A stretch of DNA of 17,627 nt from Acidimicrobiales bacterium (GCA_021604885.1 BQJV01000017.1:1-17627); one strand, 5' to 3'. Positions 6,895 through 13,992 are shown, numbered from the stretch's first letter. Notes: generated by a model not told the origin, from the sequence alone. Translations and numbers: made by a program.

Positions 6895-7308
6895 ATGCGC
6901 ACCGCCGCTCAGATGAACGAGTTCTTCGGCCCCCTCGCCCCCGGCCTGCACGGCGTGGTGTTCGACGAGAACGAGCCGGATCGGGTCGTCGGCCACATCG
7001 ATGTCGTCGACAACCTCATCGCCGGCACCGGGTTCCTGTTCGCACCGGCGATCATCTCGCTGGCCGACACGCTGTGTGCCGCCGGGTGCGGCAACAACAT
7101 CCCCGAGGGCCACAGCTTCACGACGATCGAGCTGAAGACGAACTTCCTGTCGAGCGCGCGGGTCGGCGAGCGCGTCGTCGCCGTCGCGACCCCGGCCCAT
7201 CTCGGGAGACAGACCCACGTGTGGGACGTCGAGGTCAGCAACGAGACCACCGGTCGGACGATGGCGATGTTCCGCTGCACCCAGATGGTGCTCGTGCCGA
7301 GAGACTGA
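6895..7308 (+). CDS. PaaI-like hotdog-fold thioesterase family protein
   Basis: The 137-residue protein has the hotdog layout. A central helix (FAPAIISLADTLCAAG) is followed by strands HSFTTIELKTNFLSSARVGE, VVAVATPAHLGRQTHVWDVE and TGRTMAMFRCTQMVL. The family hydrolyses acyl-CoA thioesters or acts as acyl-carrier dehydratase-like folds. The substrate here is unknown. The usual HGG-type motif is replaced by FAP, so catalysis may rely on the Asp of SLAD. The ATG at 6895 lacks a Shine-Dalgarno; a weak -10-like CAGACT lies 6 bases upstream. An internal ATG at 6913 is an alternative. One base separates its stop from the GTG of the dioxygenase-like gene, so the two are surely co-transcribed and may act on the same acyl-CoA-type compound (inference). 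Confidence 0.8.
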   Translation: MRTAAQMNEFFGPLAPGLHGVVFDENEPDRVVGHIDVVDNLIAGTGFLFAPAIISLADTLCAAGCGNNIPEGHSFTTIELKTNFLSSARVGERVVAVATPAHLGRQTHVWDVEVSNETTGRTMAMFRCTQMVLVPRD

Positions 7309-7309
7309 C

Positions 7310-8098
7310 GTGCTCGACGAGGCACAACTCGGGGAACTCGAGCGCCGGGGTCACCTTCGACTCCCGTCGTTCGTGGACCGGGAGGCCGTCGCCGCGATGC
7401 AGGGTGCCGTCTGGTCCTTCCTGCGCAGCCGCGGCATCGAGCCCGGCCACCGCGACGAATGGCCCGCGAAGATCGCCAAGCTCCAGGCACTCCGCAAGGC
7501 CGGAGCCTTCGATCCGTTCCTCGGCGCGGACCTGGATCGCCTCGCCGACCAGCTCATCGGGGCCGGGCGATGGAGCGATCTCGGAAGTCGACCGCAGGCG
7601 CTGCTCAGCCTGCCCGAGCCCGGCCCGTGGACACTCCCCCATCAGACCTGGCACTTCGACCTCCCGCCCCGCGGGCCGACGGCCACGTGGGGAGCGATCC
7701 GATTCCTCGGTTTCGTGGATCGGGTCGAGCCGCAGGGTGGCGGCACGCTGGTGGTCGAGGGTTCGCACCGACTGGTCCGTCGCATGGTCGAGACATCACC
7801 GGCGGGCGACGCGGGACAGAGTGCGGACGCCCGCAAGGCACTCCGGCGCAACGAGTGGTTCGCGGGCCTGAACGACCCGACGACACCACCCAAGCGTCTG
7901 TTCGACGGCGCCGCGGTCGACGGCGTCGACGTGCGCGTCGCCGAGCTCACGGGCGACGCCGGCGACCTCGTCGTGATGCACCCCTGGCTCATGCACAACA
8001 TCGCGATGAACTGCTCGGACCGACCGCGGATGATGATGAGCTACACGCGCTACGCCGGGACGACCTTCGAGATCGAACCGCCGTGGGAGATCGCGTAG
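7310..8098 (+). CDS. Phytanoyl-CoA dioxygenase (PhyH) family protein
   Basis: The 262-residue protein has the Fe(II)/2-oxoglutarate oxygenase facial triad: H115 and D117 in TWHFDLP, H229 in HPWLMHN, and the 2-oxoglutarate-binding R240 in SDRPR. GGGTLVVEGSHRL (143-155) is the typical conserved strand-turn. Family members hydroxylate acyl-CoAs, lipids or small metabolites; the substrate here is unknown. The GTG at 7310 follows the thioesterase stop by one base. Its last 49 bases overlap the 3' end of the convergent sugar-dehydrogenase gene, so the C-terminal codons of both proteins share DNA. Confidence 0.85.
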   Translation: MLDEAQLGELERRGHLRLPSFVDREAVAAMQGAVWSFLRSRGIEPGHRDEWPAKIAKLQALRKAGAFDPFLGADLDRLADQLIGAGRWSDLGSRPQALLSLPEPGPWTLPHQTWHFDLPPRGPTATWGAIRFLGFVDRVEPQGGGTLVVEGSHRLVRRMVETSPAGDAGQSADARKALRRNEWFAGLNDPTTPPKRLFDGAAVDGVDVRVAELTGDAGDLVVMHPWLMHNIAMNCSDRPRMMMSYTRYAGTTFEIEPPWEIA

Positions 8099-9807
8099 AC
8101 CTCGCCGTGGAGATCCTGTAGGAACGATGTGACGGAGCCACCGGGCACGTCGACGTCGAACCAGATCGCACCGCCGCTGAACTCGTCGTTGAACCCGCGC
8201 AGCTCGGGTTCCTTGAAGTCCGCCCAGAGGTACGTGCCGTTCAACCCGACGATGTCGTCGCCTCGGTAGACGAACCCGCCGGTGATCGAGCCACCTTCGA
8301 CGCCGTTGGTCGTGTACTCGTAGGTGGGGCCGACATGATCCGCGATCGCCGGGTCGGACGGTTCGTGGTTGTAGGTGCCCTCCCAGGTGTCCCAACCGAG
8401 GTTCGCGCCGAGTCCGCCACCGAGGTGGGCTTCGAGGCGGGTGAATTCCTCCCGCCGATCCTGGCCGACGTCTGCGACCCACAGGTCACCGGTCTCGGTG
8501 TCGAAGGAGAACTTCCAGGGGTTGCGGACGCCGACGGCGAAGATCTGGTCGAAGCCCGGCGTACCACCCTCGAACGGGTTCGACTCGGGATTCGTGTAGC
8601 CGGGCCCGCCGGACGGGTCGACGCGGAGGATCTTGCCGAGGAGCGTGTTGATGTCCTGGCCGTTCTCATCCGGATCGCCTCCCGATCCGCCGTCGCCGAA
8701 CGACAGGTAGAGCAGGTCGTCCGGGCCGAAGGTGAGGTGTCCGCCGTTGTGGTTGGTGTACGGCTGCTCGACGTCGAACAGTTCGTCGGCCGCACCCGAC
8801 GGCACGCCCCCGACGAGCGCGTACTCGAGCACGATCGAGCGGTGCGCCTGGCTCCCACCCGAGGCGGTGAACGACAGGTAGATGTGGCCGCCGTCGGGTG
8901 ACACGGCGACGCCGAGCAGCCCGCACTCGCCACACCCCGGCAGGCTGTAGCCGGCCGGGATCGACCACACCTCGGTTGCGCCCGCACCCCAGTCGGGATC
9001 GCCGCCGCCGGTGGCGGGGACGCGCAGCAGGCGACCGCCCTGCTCGGCGATGAAGATCGACCCGTCCGCCGGGTTGACCGTCGCCGCGACCGGCGACGAG
9101 AGCCCGGACAGCACGGTGTCGAACCCGAGATCCAGGTCGGCCGGGTCGATGATCCCGTCGGCCTTGAGGTTGAGGCGGTGCAGGAAGGTGACGGCCTCTG
9201 CCCGGGAGATCGGTCGGTCGGGCTCGAAGGTCGTGGGACTCGTACCGGTCGTGAGCGCCCGCCACTTCAGCCAGTCGACGGCGTCCTCGTAGAACGAGTC
9301 GGCGACCACGTCGAGGAAGCCGCTCGGCGGCGCGCCACCGGGCTCGCCGGCCAGGCGGAAGAGGAAGGTCGCGAACTCGGCCCGGGTGAGATCACCGTCG
9401 GGCACGTAGGTGGTCTTGGTGCGCCCCGTCGTGTGCCCCTCCTCCCACAGCCAATCCACCGCGGCGGCGTAGAAGGACGGACGAAGGATGTCGACGAACG
9501 GGGCGAGACCCGCCGCGGCAGGCTCGCAGACCATGCGCCACAGGAAGGTCGCGAACTGGGCTCGGCTCACGAGATCCGACGGCGAGAAGTGCGTCGGATC
9601 GGTGCCTTCTGTGATGTCGTTGAGCGCTGCCCACCCGACGGCGTTCGAGTAGAACTCGCCGGGTGAGACGTCGACGAAGTCGTGTGGGCCCACCGCGTTC
9701 ACGATGCACGGGCCGGGCTCGTAGCCGTCGACCGAACCCGCTCCGGCCGGTGGGGCGAGGGCCAGGCCTGCGGCGAGAACGGTGAACGCGACGAGCCAGT
9801 GCTTCAT
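8050..9807 (-). CDS. Secreted S-layer-homology protein with PQQ-dependent sugar (glucose/sorbosone) dehydrogenase domain
   Basis: The 585-residue product begins with a Sec signal (residues 1-23, ending PPAGA). Three S-layer-homology repeats follow at about 44-98, 104-156 and 164-215, each with an F-x-DV/I…FY..AV.W pattern and a final (S/T)RA…FL segment. A GSDH beta-propeller domain runs from about 228 to the end. H353 (NHNGGHL) corresponds to the general base and R428 (GVRNPW) to the substrate-site Arg of soluble glucose dehydrogenase, so PQQ-dependent sugar or aldose oxidation is likely. The SLH repeats should hold it on the cell surface, where PQQ would have to be supplied. It lies 25 bases after the Nudix gene and is probably the last gene of a minus-strand unit. 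Its 3' end overlaps the PhyH gene by 49 bases. Confidence 0.88.
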   Translation of the reverse strand: MKHWLVAFTVLAAGLALAPPAGAGSVDGYEPGPCIVNAVGPHDFVDVSPGEFYSNAVGWAALNDITEGTDPTHFSPSDLVSRAQFATFLWRMVCEPAAAGLAPFVDILRPSFYAAAVDWLWEEGHTTGRTKTTYVPDGDLTRAEFATFLFRLAGEPGGAPPSGFLDVVADSFYEDAVDWLKWRALTTGTSPTTFEPDRPISRAEAVTFLHRLNLKADGIIDPADLDLGFDTVLSGLSSPVAATVNPADGSIFIAEQGGRLLRVPATGGGDPDWGAGATEVWSIPAGYSLPGCGECGLLGVAVSPDGGHIYLSFTASGGSQAHRSIVLEYALVGGVPSGAADELFDVEQPYTNHNGGHLTFGPDDLLYLSFGDGGSGGDPDENGQDINTLLGKILRVDPSGGPGYTNPESNPFEGGTPGFDQIFAVGVRNPWKFSFDTETGDLWVADVGQDRREEFTRLEAHLGGGLGANLGWDTWEGTYNHEPSDPAIADHVGPTYEYTTNGVEGGSITGGFVYRGDDIVGLNGTYLWADFKEPELRGFNDEFSGGAIWFDVDVPGGSVTSFLQDLHGEVYAISHGGSISKVVPA

Positions 9808-9832
9808 GGCCGAGGACGGTACTGCTCGTGGC

Positions 9833-10357
9833 TCACCTGTCGCGGTCGCGCCACACCTTCACCGGCCAGTCGCCGTCGTCGACCTGAAGCACGAGATCGA
9901 CCAGGAAGCTGGTCTCCGGCTCGAGGCCCGGGAGGTCATCGGCAGCGTGCCACCTGATGCCGTCGAGCTCCGGGGTGGTGACCACGAGCGAGTCGGGATC
10001 GATGCCGTCCACCAACTCCACGCGATAGGCGGTTTCCAGGCGCCGGTAGGTCGAGTCGATGATGACCATCGGATCGCCGGCCAGGCGCACCGTGGCGCCG
10101 ACCTCCTCCCCCATCTCACGGACGACGGCCGTGCCCGGATCCTCGCCGCGGTCGACCAGCCCACCCGGCAGCGTCCAGCCCTTGCGATAGACGGGCTTCA
10201 CGAACAGGAATCGGCCGTCCTCGCGCTGGAGGACGGCGACCGCGCCGGCGGTCCACGAGGGGCGCAGCGCCCGGATCAAGGTGCGACGAAATGGGCGAGG
10301 CAGCAGTCCGAATGCCCGGAAGAGCGATCGTCGCACGAAAGTCAGGTCGCTCCTCAC
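9833..10357 (-). CDS. Nudix hydrolase
   Basis: The 174-residue protein has a complete Nudix box at 66-87: G66, five residues, E72, seven residues, then REMGEEVG (80-87), matching GX5EX7REUXEEXGU. GWTLPGG precedes it. The motif binds Mg2+ and cleaves nucleoside diphosphates linked to another group; the substrate here is open. The first ~30 residues are basic (RRSLFRAFGLLPRPFRRTLI) and precede the Nudix fold. The GTG start at 10357 overlaps the TGA of the cupredoxin lipoprotein gene (GTGA), so translation is coupled. That links a cytosolic hydrolase with a surface copper protein for no obvious biochemical reason. Confidence 0.9.
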   Translation of the reverse strand: MRSDLTFVRRSLFRAFGLLPRPFRRTLIRALRPSWTAGAVAVLQREDGRFLFVKPVYRKGWTLPGGLVDRGEDPGTAVVREMGEEVGATVRLAGDPMVIIDSTYRRLETAYRVELVDGIDPDSLVVTTPELDGIRWHAADDLPGLEPETSFLVDLVLQVDDGDWPVKVWRDRDR

Positions 10358-11694
10358 TCGACGGTGACGACGCCCGTCATCTCGGGGTGCAGCACACAGA
10401 ACAGTTCGTACTGCCCCGGTGCGTCGAACGCGACCTCGAACGCCTGCCCGGTGCCCAACACGCCGGAGTCGAATGCGTCGCTCGGCTCGATGAACGAGCC
10501 GGCGGTCACGGTGTGGGGAACCGAGTCCGAGTTGGCGAAACGGACGGTCTCGCCGACGCCGACCCGTACATCACCGAAGCTGAAGTTCAGGATCTGCGCC
10601 GACTCGACGCCCGGCCCCACCTGCGACGTGCGTTCGTCCAGGAGCGTGTCCGGGTCCGACAACGGCCAGACCGACGGGTTGAACATCGAGAAGACGCCCG
10701 ACTCCGCCTCGAAACCATCGGCCACATAGGCGTGCATCATCCAGCTGGAGATGACCGGGAGGAACTGTCCACCCTGCTCGCGGCAGACCGCGGACGTGGT
10801 GGCGGCACGGCCACCCTCACCCACGGCGGCGTTGTCGTCGACGCCGAGTTGCCCCGCTTCCTCGCTGCGCGAGATACAGGTGTTGTAGTGGATGTGCCAG
10901 TTGTCGATCGGACCCGCGAATCCGTCGGGATGGTCGGGTGTGAGCGACACGTTGAACACCGCCCCGACGGGGACATAGCCGTCCGCACCCGTCCACTCAC
11001 CGTTGCGGCAATCGCCGATCTCGCCGGCTCCGAGGCCCAACCCGTCCTCGCTCGCGAAGAGCACCATCTGCGGCCGACTCGGGTCGAAGGTGTTCGACTC
11101 GAGCCCGTCGATCATGTGGATGCCCATGTTCGCGATCTGGTTGGTGCTCTTCCAGAGGCCGGCGGCACAGGCGTCATCCAGGTCCTCGTACTGGTGGATC
11201 GCGTCGTTGACCGCGTCAAGTTGGCCGACGAGGGCGCCGAGCGTCTCGCGGTCCATGCCCAGGTAGGACGGGACGTCGTCGCCACTGTCGTAGAGCGCCT
11301 TGAGCTCCTGGTAGGAGCAGTCCTTCGCCTCTTCCTGGCATCGCGTCTGGTAGCCGAGCGGACCCTCGATCAGCGACGGCACGACCTCCCCGCCGGCCTG
11401 GGTGTACACGTAACGCGAGTAGCCGTAGGCCCCGATCGGGGATTCCGGCGCCTGGGGCGGAAGATCACGGTCGAACTCGGGCTGTTCGAGGGTCGCCGCC
11501 ACGGCCTCGTAGTCCTCCAGGCCAGGAAGACCGGACGGCTGACCATCGTCGCCGCCGACCGTGGTGTCGTCGCCTCCGTCGTTGCCGGACGGGGCGGTCG
11601 TCGTCTCGTCAGGCGTCGCGTCGTCGGCGGTGTCGTCACCGCAGGCTCCGGCGATCACGGCGAGGACGACGAGCACGATGGCAATGCGTCGCAT
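10354..11694 (-). CDS. Lipoprotein with His-rich N-terminal domain and C-terminal plastocyanin-like cupredoxin domain
   Basis: The 446-residue product has a lipoprotein signal (Cys18 in VIAGAC) and an acidic Thr/Gly-rich tether to about residue 55. A large domain of no family I can name follows, and then a cupredoxin domain from about residue 365. The type-1 copper ligands are complete: H394 (VPHTV), then C433, H436 and M439 (FCVLHPEM). The middle domain has several exposed-looking histidines (ANMGIHMID, WHIHYN, MMHAYV) and multiple Cys (for example CQEEAKDC), suggesting a second metal site or disulfides. An electron-transfer role at the outer face of the membrane is inferred. GAGGAGG 6 bases before the ATG at 11694 fixes the start. 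It lies 30 bases after the inositol-phosphatase-like gene and overlaps the Nudix gene. Confidence 0.82.
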   Translation of the reverse strand: MRRIAIVLVVLAVIAGACGDDTADDATPDETTTAPSGNDGGDDTTVGGDDGQPSGLPGLEDYEAVAATLEQPEFDRDLPPQAPESPIGAYGYSRYVYTQAGGEVVPSLIEGPLGYQTRCQEEAKDCSYQELKALYDSGDDVPSYLGMDRETLGALVGQLDAVNDAIHQYEDLDDACAAGLWKSTNQIANMGIHMIDGLESNTFDPSRPQMVLFASEDGLGLGAGEIGDCRNGEWTGADGYVPVGAVFNVSLTPDHPDGFAGPIDNWHIHYNTCISRSEEAGQLGVDDNAAVGEGGRAATTSAVCREQGGQFLPVISSWMMHAYVADGFEAESGVFSMFNPSVWPLSDPDTLLDERTSQVGPGVESAQILNFSFGDVRVGVGETVRFANSDSVPHTVTAGSFIEPSDAFDSGVLGTGQAFEVAFDAPGQYELFCVLHPEMTGVVTVE

Positions 11695-11724
11695 GGGGAC
11701 CTCCTCGAGTCGAGGACGCCAACG

Positions 11725-12465
11725 CTAGTGGGCCGGTCCCGCGCTTTTCCGTAGCCCCAGCAGTTCGTCGAGCAACGCCGGTGGTCCGGCGACCGGTGCG
11801 CGGCGCGCGGCATGGTCGAGCACGACGAGATCGCGGCCCTCGGCGTCGACCACCTCGATGCCCACTTCACGGCAGATCAGGAGCGCGCCGGCGTAGTCCC
11901 ACACGCCGAGCCCGCCGTGGAAGTCGACATAGCCACGGAACCGGCCATCGGCCACGGCACAGAGGTCCAGCGCGGCCGCGCCCATGCAGCGGAACCAGCC
12001 GATCTCGTGCGAGGGCACACCGTTCACCGCGGTCGTGCCGGGGCCGGCGGGATCGTTGGATCGATCGGGAAGTGCCGCCCCATCGCGGCGCGCCCCGCCG
12101 CCACGAATCGCGTCGTAGCGTTCGCCGTTGCCGTGGTTGTGCACGACGGCGACCCACGGGCCTTCGTCGTCCACCACGCAGAGGCTCGTCGCGAACCACG
12201 GGAGATCGAGCGACGCGTTCGTCGAGCCGTCCAGCGGGTCCACGACGGCGACAGGGCCGTCTCCCGGGCCGAGACCACTCTCCTCGCTGAGCACACGGAG
12301 CCCGGCTCGGCCGAGGACCGCGAGCACCGCGGCATCGGCGACGAGGTCCGACGCGTATTGGCCCGTCTTCAGGCCGGACGGTCCCCAGTCGATCGATTCG
12401 GTGAACGCGTCGACCACCGCATCGGCCGCTTCGTGGAGGACGGCGAGCACGTCATCGGCTGTCAC
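11725..12465 (-). CDS. Inositol monophosphatase family protein
   Basis: The 246-residue protein has the metal-binding signatures of the family: LSEESGLG (Glu ligands), DPLDGSTNASLDLPWFA (DPxDGS/T) and VWDYAGALLICREVG (WDxA). Members dephosphorylate inositol-1-phosphate, fructose-1,6-bisphosphate, histidinol phosphate or PAP with Mg2+; these motifs do not separate them. The GTG at 12465 is chosen because it leaves the usual short N-terminal helix (VTADDVLAVLHEAADAVVDA). The longer frame would overlap the divergent gene at 12547 and has no family features. No Shine-Dalgarno is present. It probably opens the minus-strand unit continuing to the cupredoxin, Nudix and SLH-dehydrogenase genes. Confidence 0.85.
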   Translation of the reverse strand: MTADDVLAVLHEAADAVVDAFTESIDWGPSGLKTGQYASDLVADAAVLAVLGRAGLRVLSEESGLGPGDGPVAVVDPLDGSTNASLDLPWFATSLCVVDDEGPWVAVVHNHGNGERYDAIRGGGARRDGAALPDRSNDPAGPGTTAVNGVPSHEIGWFRCMGAAALDLCAVADGRFRGYVDFHGGLGVWDYAGALLICREVGIEVVDAEGRDLVVLDHAARRAPVAGPPALLDELLGLRKSAGPAH

Positions 12466-12546
12466 GACAGGCAGTGAACCATGCCCGGCGCGGGGCGGCA
12501 CGATTCGAGTGCCGATTCCGCGTCGAATCGTGGCAACCTTGGCGCA

Positions 12547-13110
12547 ATGGCCGTGATCGACCTCCAGGGTTTCGTCGCCGACCTCAAGGACCATGTTGCC
12601 GAGCACGGCTTCCACGTCCACGACGAACGTCACTTCATCGAGACCTATACGAACCGACAGACCTGGGAGATCGACCTCCACCCCGATCGGGCGTGTGACG
12701 GCCCGCTCGACATGCACGTCGCACTCGAGGTCGACCCGCGTTCGCTGATCCACTTCGAGGACGAGGTGATGCAGATCGGCGACACGGGCGAACCATCGGA
12801 CGACATCACCCTGCCGTTCACGATCGGCTTCGCGCTGCCGCCGCTGCCGGCCGGCCCCGACCTGCTCGTGCTGGCCACGGACCTCGCAGGGATCGGCGGT
12901 ACCGACCTTCCACTCGAGGTGAGTGCGGTCGACTCCTTCGCGGCCGTCACCGACGCGGCCGAACGAGCCGTCAGCATCGTGGCGCGCGTGACGGTCCCGC
13001 TCGCCCGGATCTATCTCGGCCAGGAAGTGCTGTGCGACGTGCTGGACCGATGCCAGCAGGTCGGCGAGTTCCTTCTCGACCGGGCGCCGGCCTGGCTCGA
13101 CGAGCTCTGA
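12547..13110 (+). CDS. Hypothetical protein, unrecognised family
   Basis: I do not recognise this 187-residue protein. It is acidic, with no signal peptide, membrane helix or cysteine-rich motif. The sequence alternates probable strands (TWEIDLHPDR, LDMHVALEVDPRSLIHFEDE, ITLPFTIGFALPPLP) with a C-terminal helical part (AERAVSIVARVTVPLARIYL, LDRCQQVGEFLLDRAPAWL). Codon usage and GC3 match its neighbours, which supports real coding. The ATG at 12547 begins MAVIDLQGFVADLKDHV. An earlier in-frame ATG at 12481 would add a low-complexity stretch overlapping the promoter of the divergent phosphatase-like gene. No Shine-Dalgarno is seen, so a leaderless start is possible. Confidence 0.7.
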   Translation: MAVIDLQGFVADLKDHVAEHGFHVHDERHFIETYTNRQTWEIDLHPDRACDGPLDMHVALEVDPRSLIHFEDEVMQIGDTGEPSDDITLPFTIGFALPPLPAGPDLLVLATDLAGIGGTDLPLEVSAVDSFAAVTDAAERAVSIVARVTVPLARIYLGQEVLCDVLDRCQQVGEFLLDRAPAWLDEL

Positions 13111-13132
13111 TTCCGAGCGAGCGCCCGCAGAC

Positions 13133-13579
13133 TCAGAGGGCCCGGAGCGCGTCCAACGCCTCGTCGGCGTGCTTGATCATGTCGGTCTCACTGCGGATCG
13201 ACTTCACGAGCCGACGATCGCCGTCGATCACGAATGTCGCACGCTTGGACGGGAGCGGACCGAGCCGCTTCACACCGAACGCCTTGGCGACCTCACGGTC
13301 GGCATCGGACAGAAGCGGGAAGCCCAGGCTGTTCTTGTCGTCGAATTCCTTCTGCCGATCCACCGGATCAGCGCTGATTCCCACTCGCTGGGCGCCGAGT
13401 TCACCGAACTCCGACGCCAGGTCGCGGAAATGGCAGCTTTCCTTCGTTCAACCGGGGGTCATGGCCTTCGGGTAGAAGAACAACACGAGCGGCCCGTCGG
13501 CGACGAGGCTGCTGAGCCGGATCGACGCGCCGTGCTGGTCGAGAAGTTCGAAGTCGTCGATGACATCGCCTTCGTTCAT
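13133..13579 (-). CDS. BCP/PrxQ-type peroxiredoxin with in-frame TGA at the peroxidatic cysteine (putative selenoprotein)
   Basis: Read from the ATG at 13579, the frame gives MNEGDVIDDFELLDQHGASI and onward to LVLFFYPKAMTPG, then TGA (13450..13448), then TKESCHFRD, and continues to DEALDALRAL at 13133. Reading TGA as selenocysteine gives 148 residues, a normal BCP length. U44 stands exactly where BCP proteins have the peroxidatic Cys (TPGCT), and C49 is the usual resolving Cys five residues on. GISADP, the LLSD region and FVIDGDR also match the family. Bcp enzymes reduce H2O2 and organic hydroperoxides; Sec at this site is known in some bacterial peroxiredoxins. TGA terminates at least thirteen other genes here, so general reassignment is excluded. 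A nonsense mutation or base-call error is the alternative. A -10-like TAGGGT ends 7 bases before the ATG, suggesting a leaderless mRNA. Divergent from the YjbR/oxidase pair. Confidence 0.85.
13408..13442 (-). promoter_or_regulatory. Candidate bacterial SECIS region downstream of the TGA
   Basis: Two alternative hairpins follow the TGA in the mRNA. The first (13442..13426) is GGAAA-GCUGCCA-UUUCC, whose loop begins 11 bases after the TGA. The second (13431..13408) pairs eight base pairs, two of them wobble, with a two-base bulge around loop GACCUG (13423..13418). Its first G is 25 bases after the TGA, which fits the spacing expected of bacterial SECIS elements better. A third, very regular hairpin GAGUUC-GGU-GAACUC lies at 13411..13397. 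Assignment is by eye only. Confidence 0.35.
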
Positions 13580-13586
13580 GAACCGC

Positions 13587-13592
13587 ACCCTA
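13587..13592 (-). promoter_or_regulatory. -10 box of a leaderless promoter for the peroxiredoxin
   Basis: TAGGGT on the minus strand fits TANNNT and ends 7 bases before the ATG at 13579. The 47-base gap to the divergent gene leaves no room for a long leader. Confidence 0.45.
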
Positions 13593-13614
13593 CCTTTGGT
13601 GGCGGGGCTGCGGG

Positions 13615-13620
13615 TACCGT
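13615..13620 (+). promoter_or_regulatory. -10 box of a leaderless promoter for the YjbR/oxidase pair
   Basis: TACCGT fits TANNNT and ends 6 bases before the ATG at 13627. With the opposing TAGGGT 22 bases away it makes a very compact divergent promoter. Confidence 0.45.
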
Positions 13621-13626
13621 CGTGGC

Positions 13627-13992
13627 ATGGCCGACCCCTTCGACGACGTCCGGACGATCGCGCTCTCGCTCCCCGAGACCAACGAACGCATCAGCCACGG
13701 CATGCCGACGTTCTTCATCCGCGACAAGAAGGTCTTCGTGAGTTGCGTCGACGATCATCACGGCGATGGCATCGTCGGGATCTGGGTCGGCGCGGGTCCC
13801 GGGGTACAGGAAGAGCTGATCGAGCAGGAGCCTGACCGCTTCTTCCGCCCGCCCTATGTCGGCCATCGCGGTTGGGTCGGTGTCCGCCTCGATGTCGGTG
13901 GCGTCGACCTCGACGAGCTGCGCGAGATCATCACCGAGTCGTTCCGCCTCACCGCGCCGAAGACGCTCCTCAAGCAGCTCGACGCCGAGTGA
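13627..13992 (+). CDS. MmcQ/YjbR family protein
   Basis: The 121-residue protein shows the YjbR pattern: DVRTIALSLPETNERISHGM at the N-terminus, then FFIRDKKVFVSCVDD, a PPYVGHRGWVGVRLD strand and a C-terminal helical segment ending APKTLLKQLDAE. The fold (CyaY-like) is known from structures, but the role is not; 'DNA-binding' in database names is weakly grounded. Length is complete for the family. The ATG at 13627 has no Shine-Dalgarno but has a -10 box 6 bases upstream. Its TGA overlaps a GTG start of the oxidase-like gene (GTGA), so the two are translated together. Confidence 0.85.
   Translation: MADPFDDVRTIALSLPETNERISHGMPTFFIRDKKVFVSCVDDHHGDGIVGIWVGAGPGVQEELIEQEPDRFFRPPYVGHRGWVGVRLDVGGVDLDELREIITESFRLTAPKTLLKQLDAE

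Noticed and set aside
13133..13384. A separate 83-residue peroxiredoxin-like gene starting at the GTG at 13384
   Set aside because: It is only the C-terminal half of the BCP fold. The missing half lies directly upstream in the same frame beyond one TGA, so the TGA-spanning frame is the better model.
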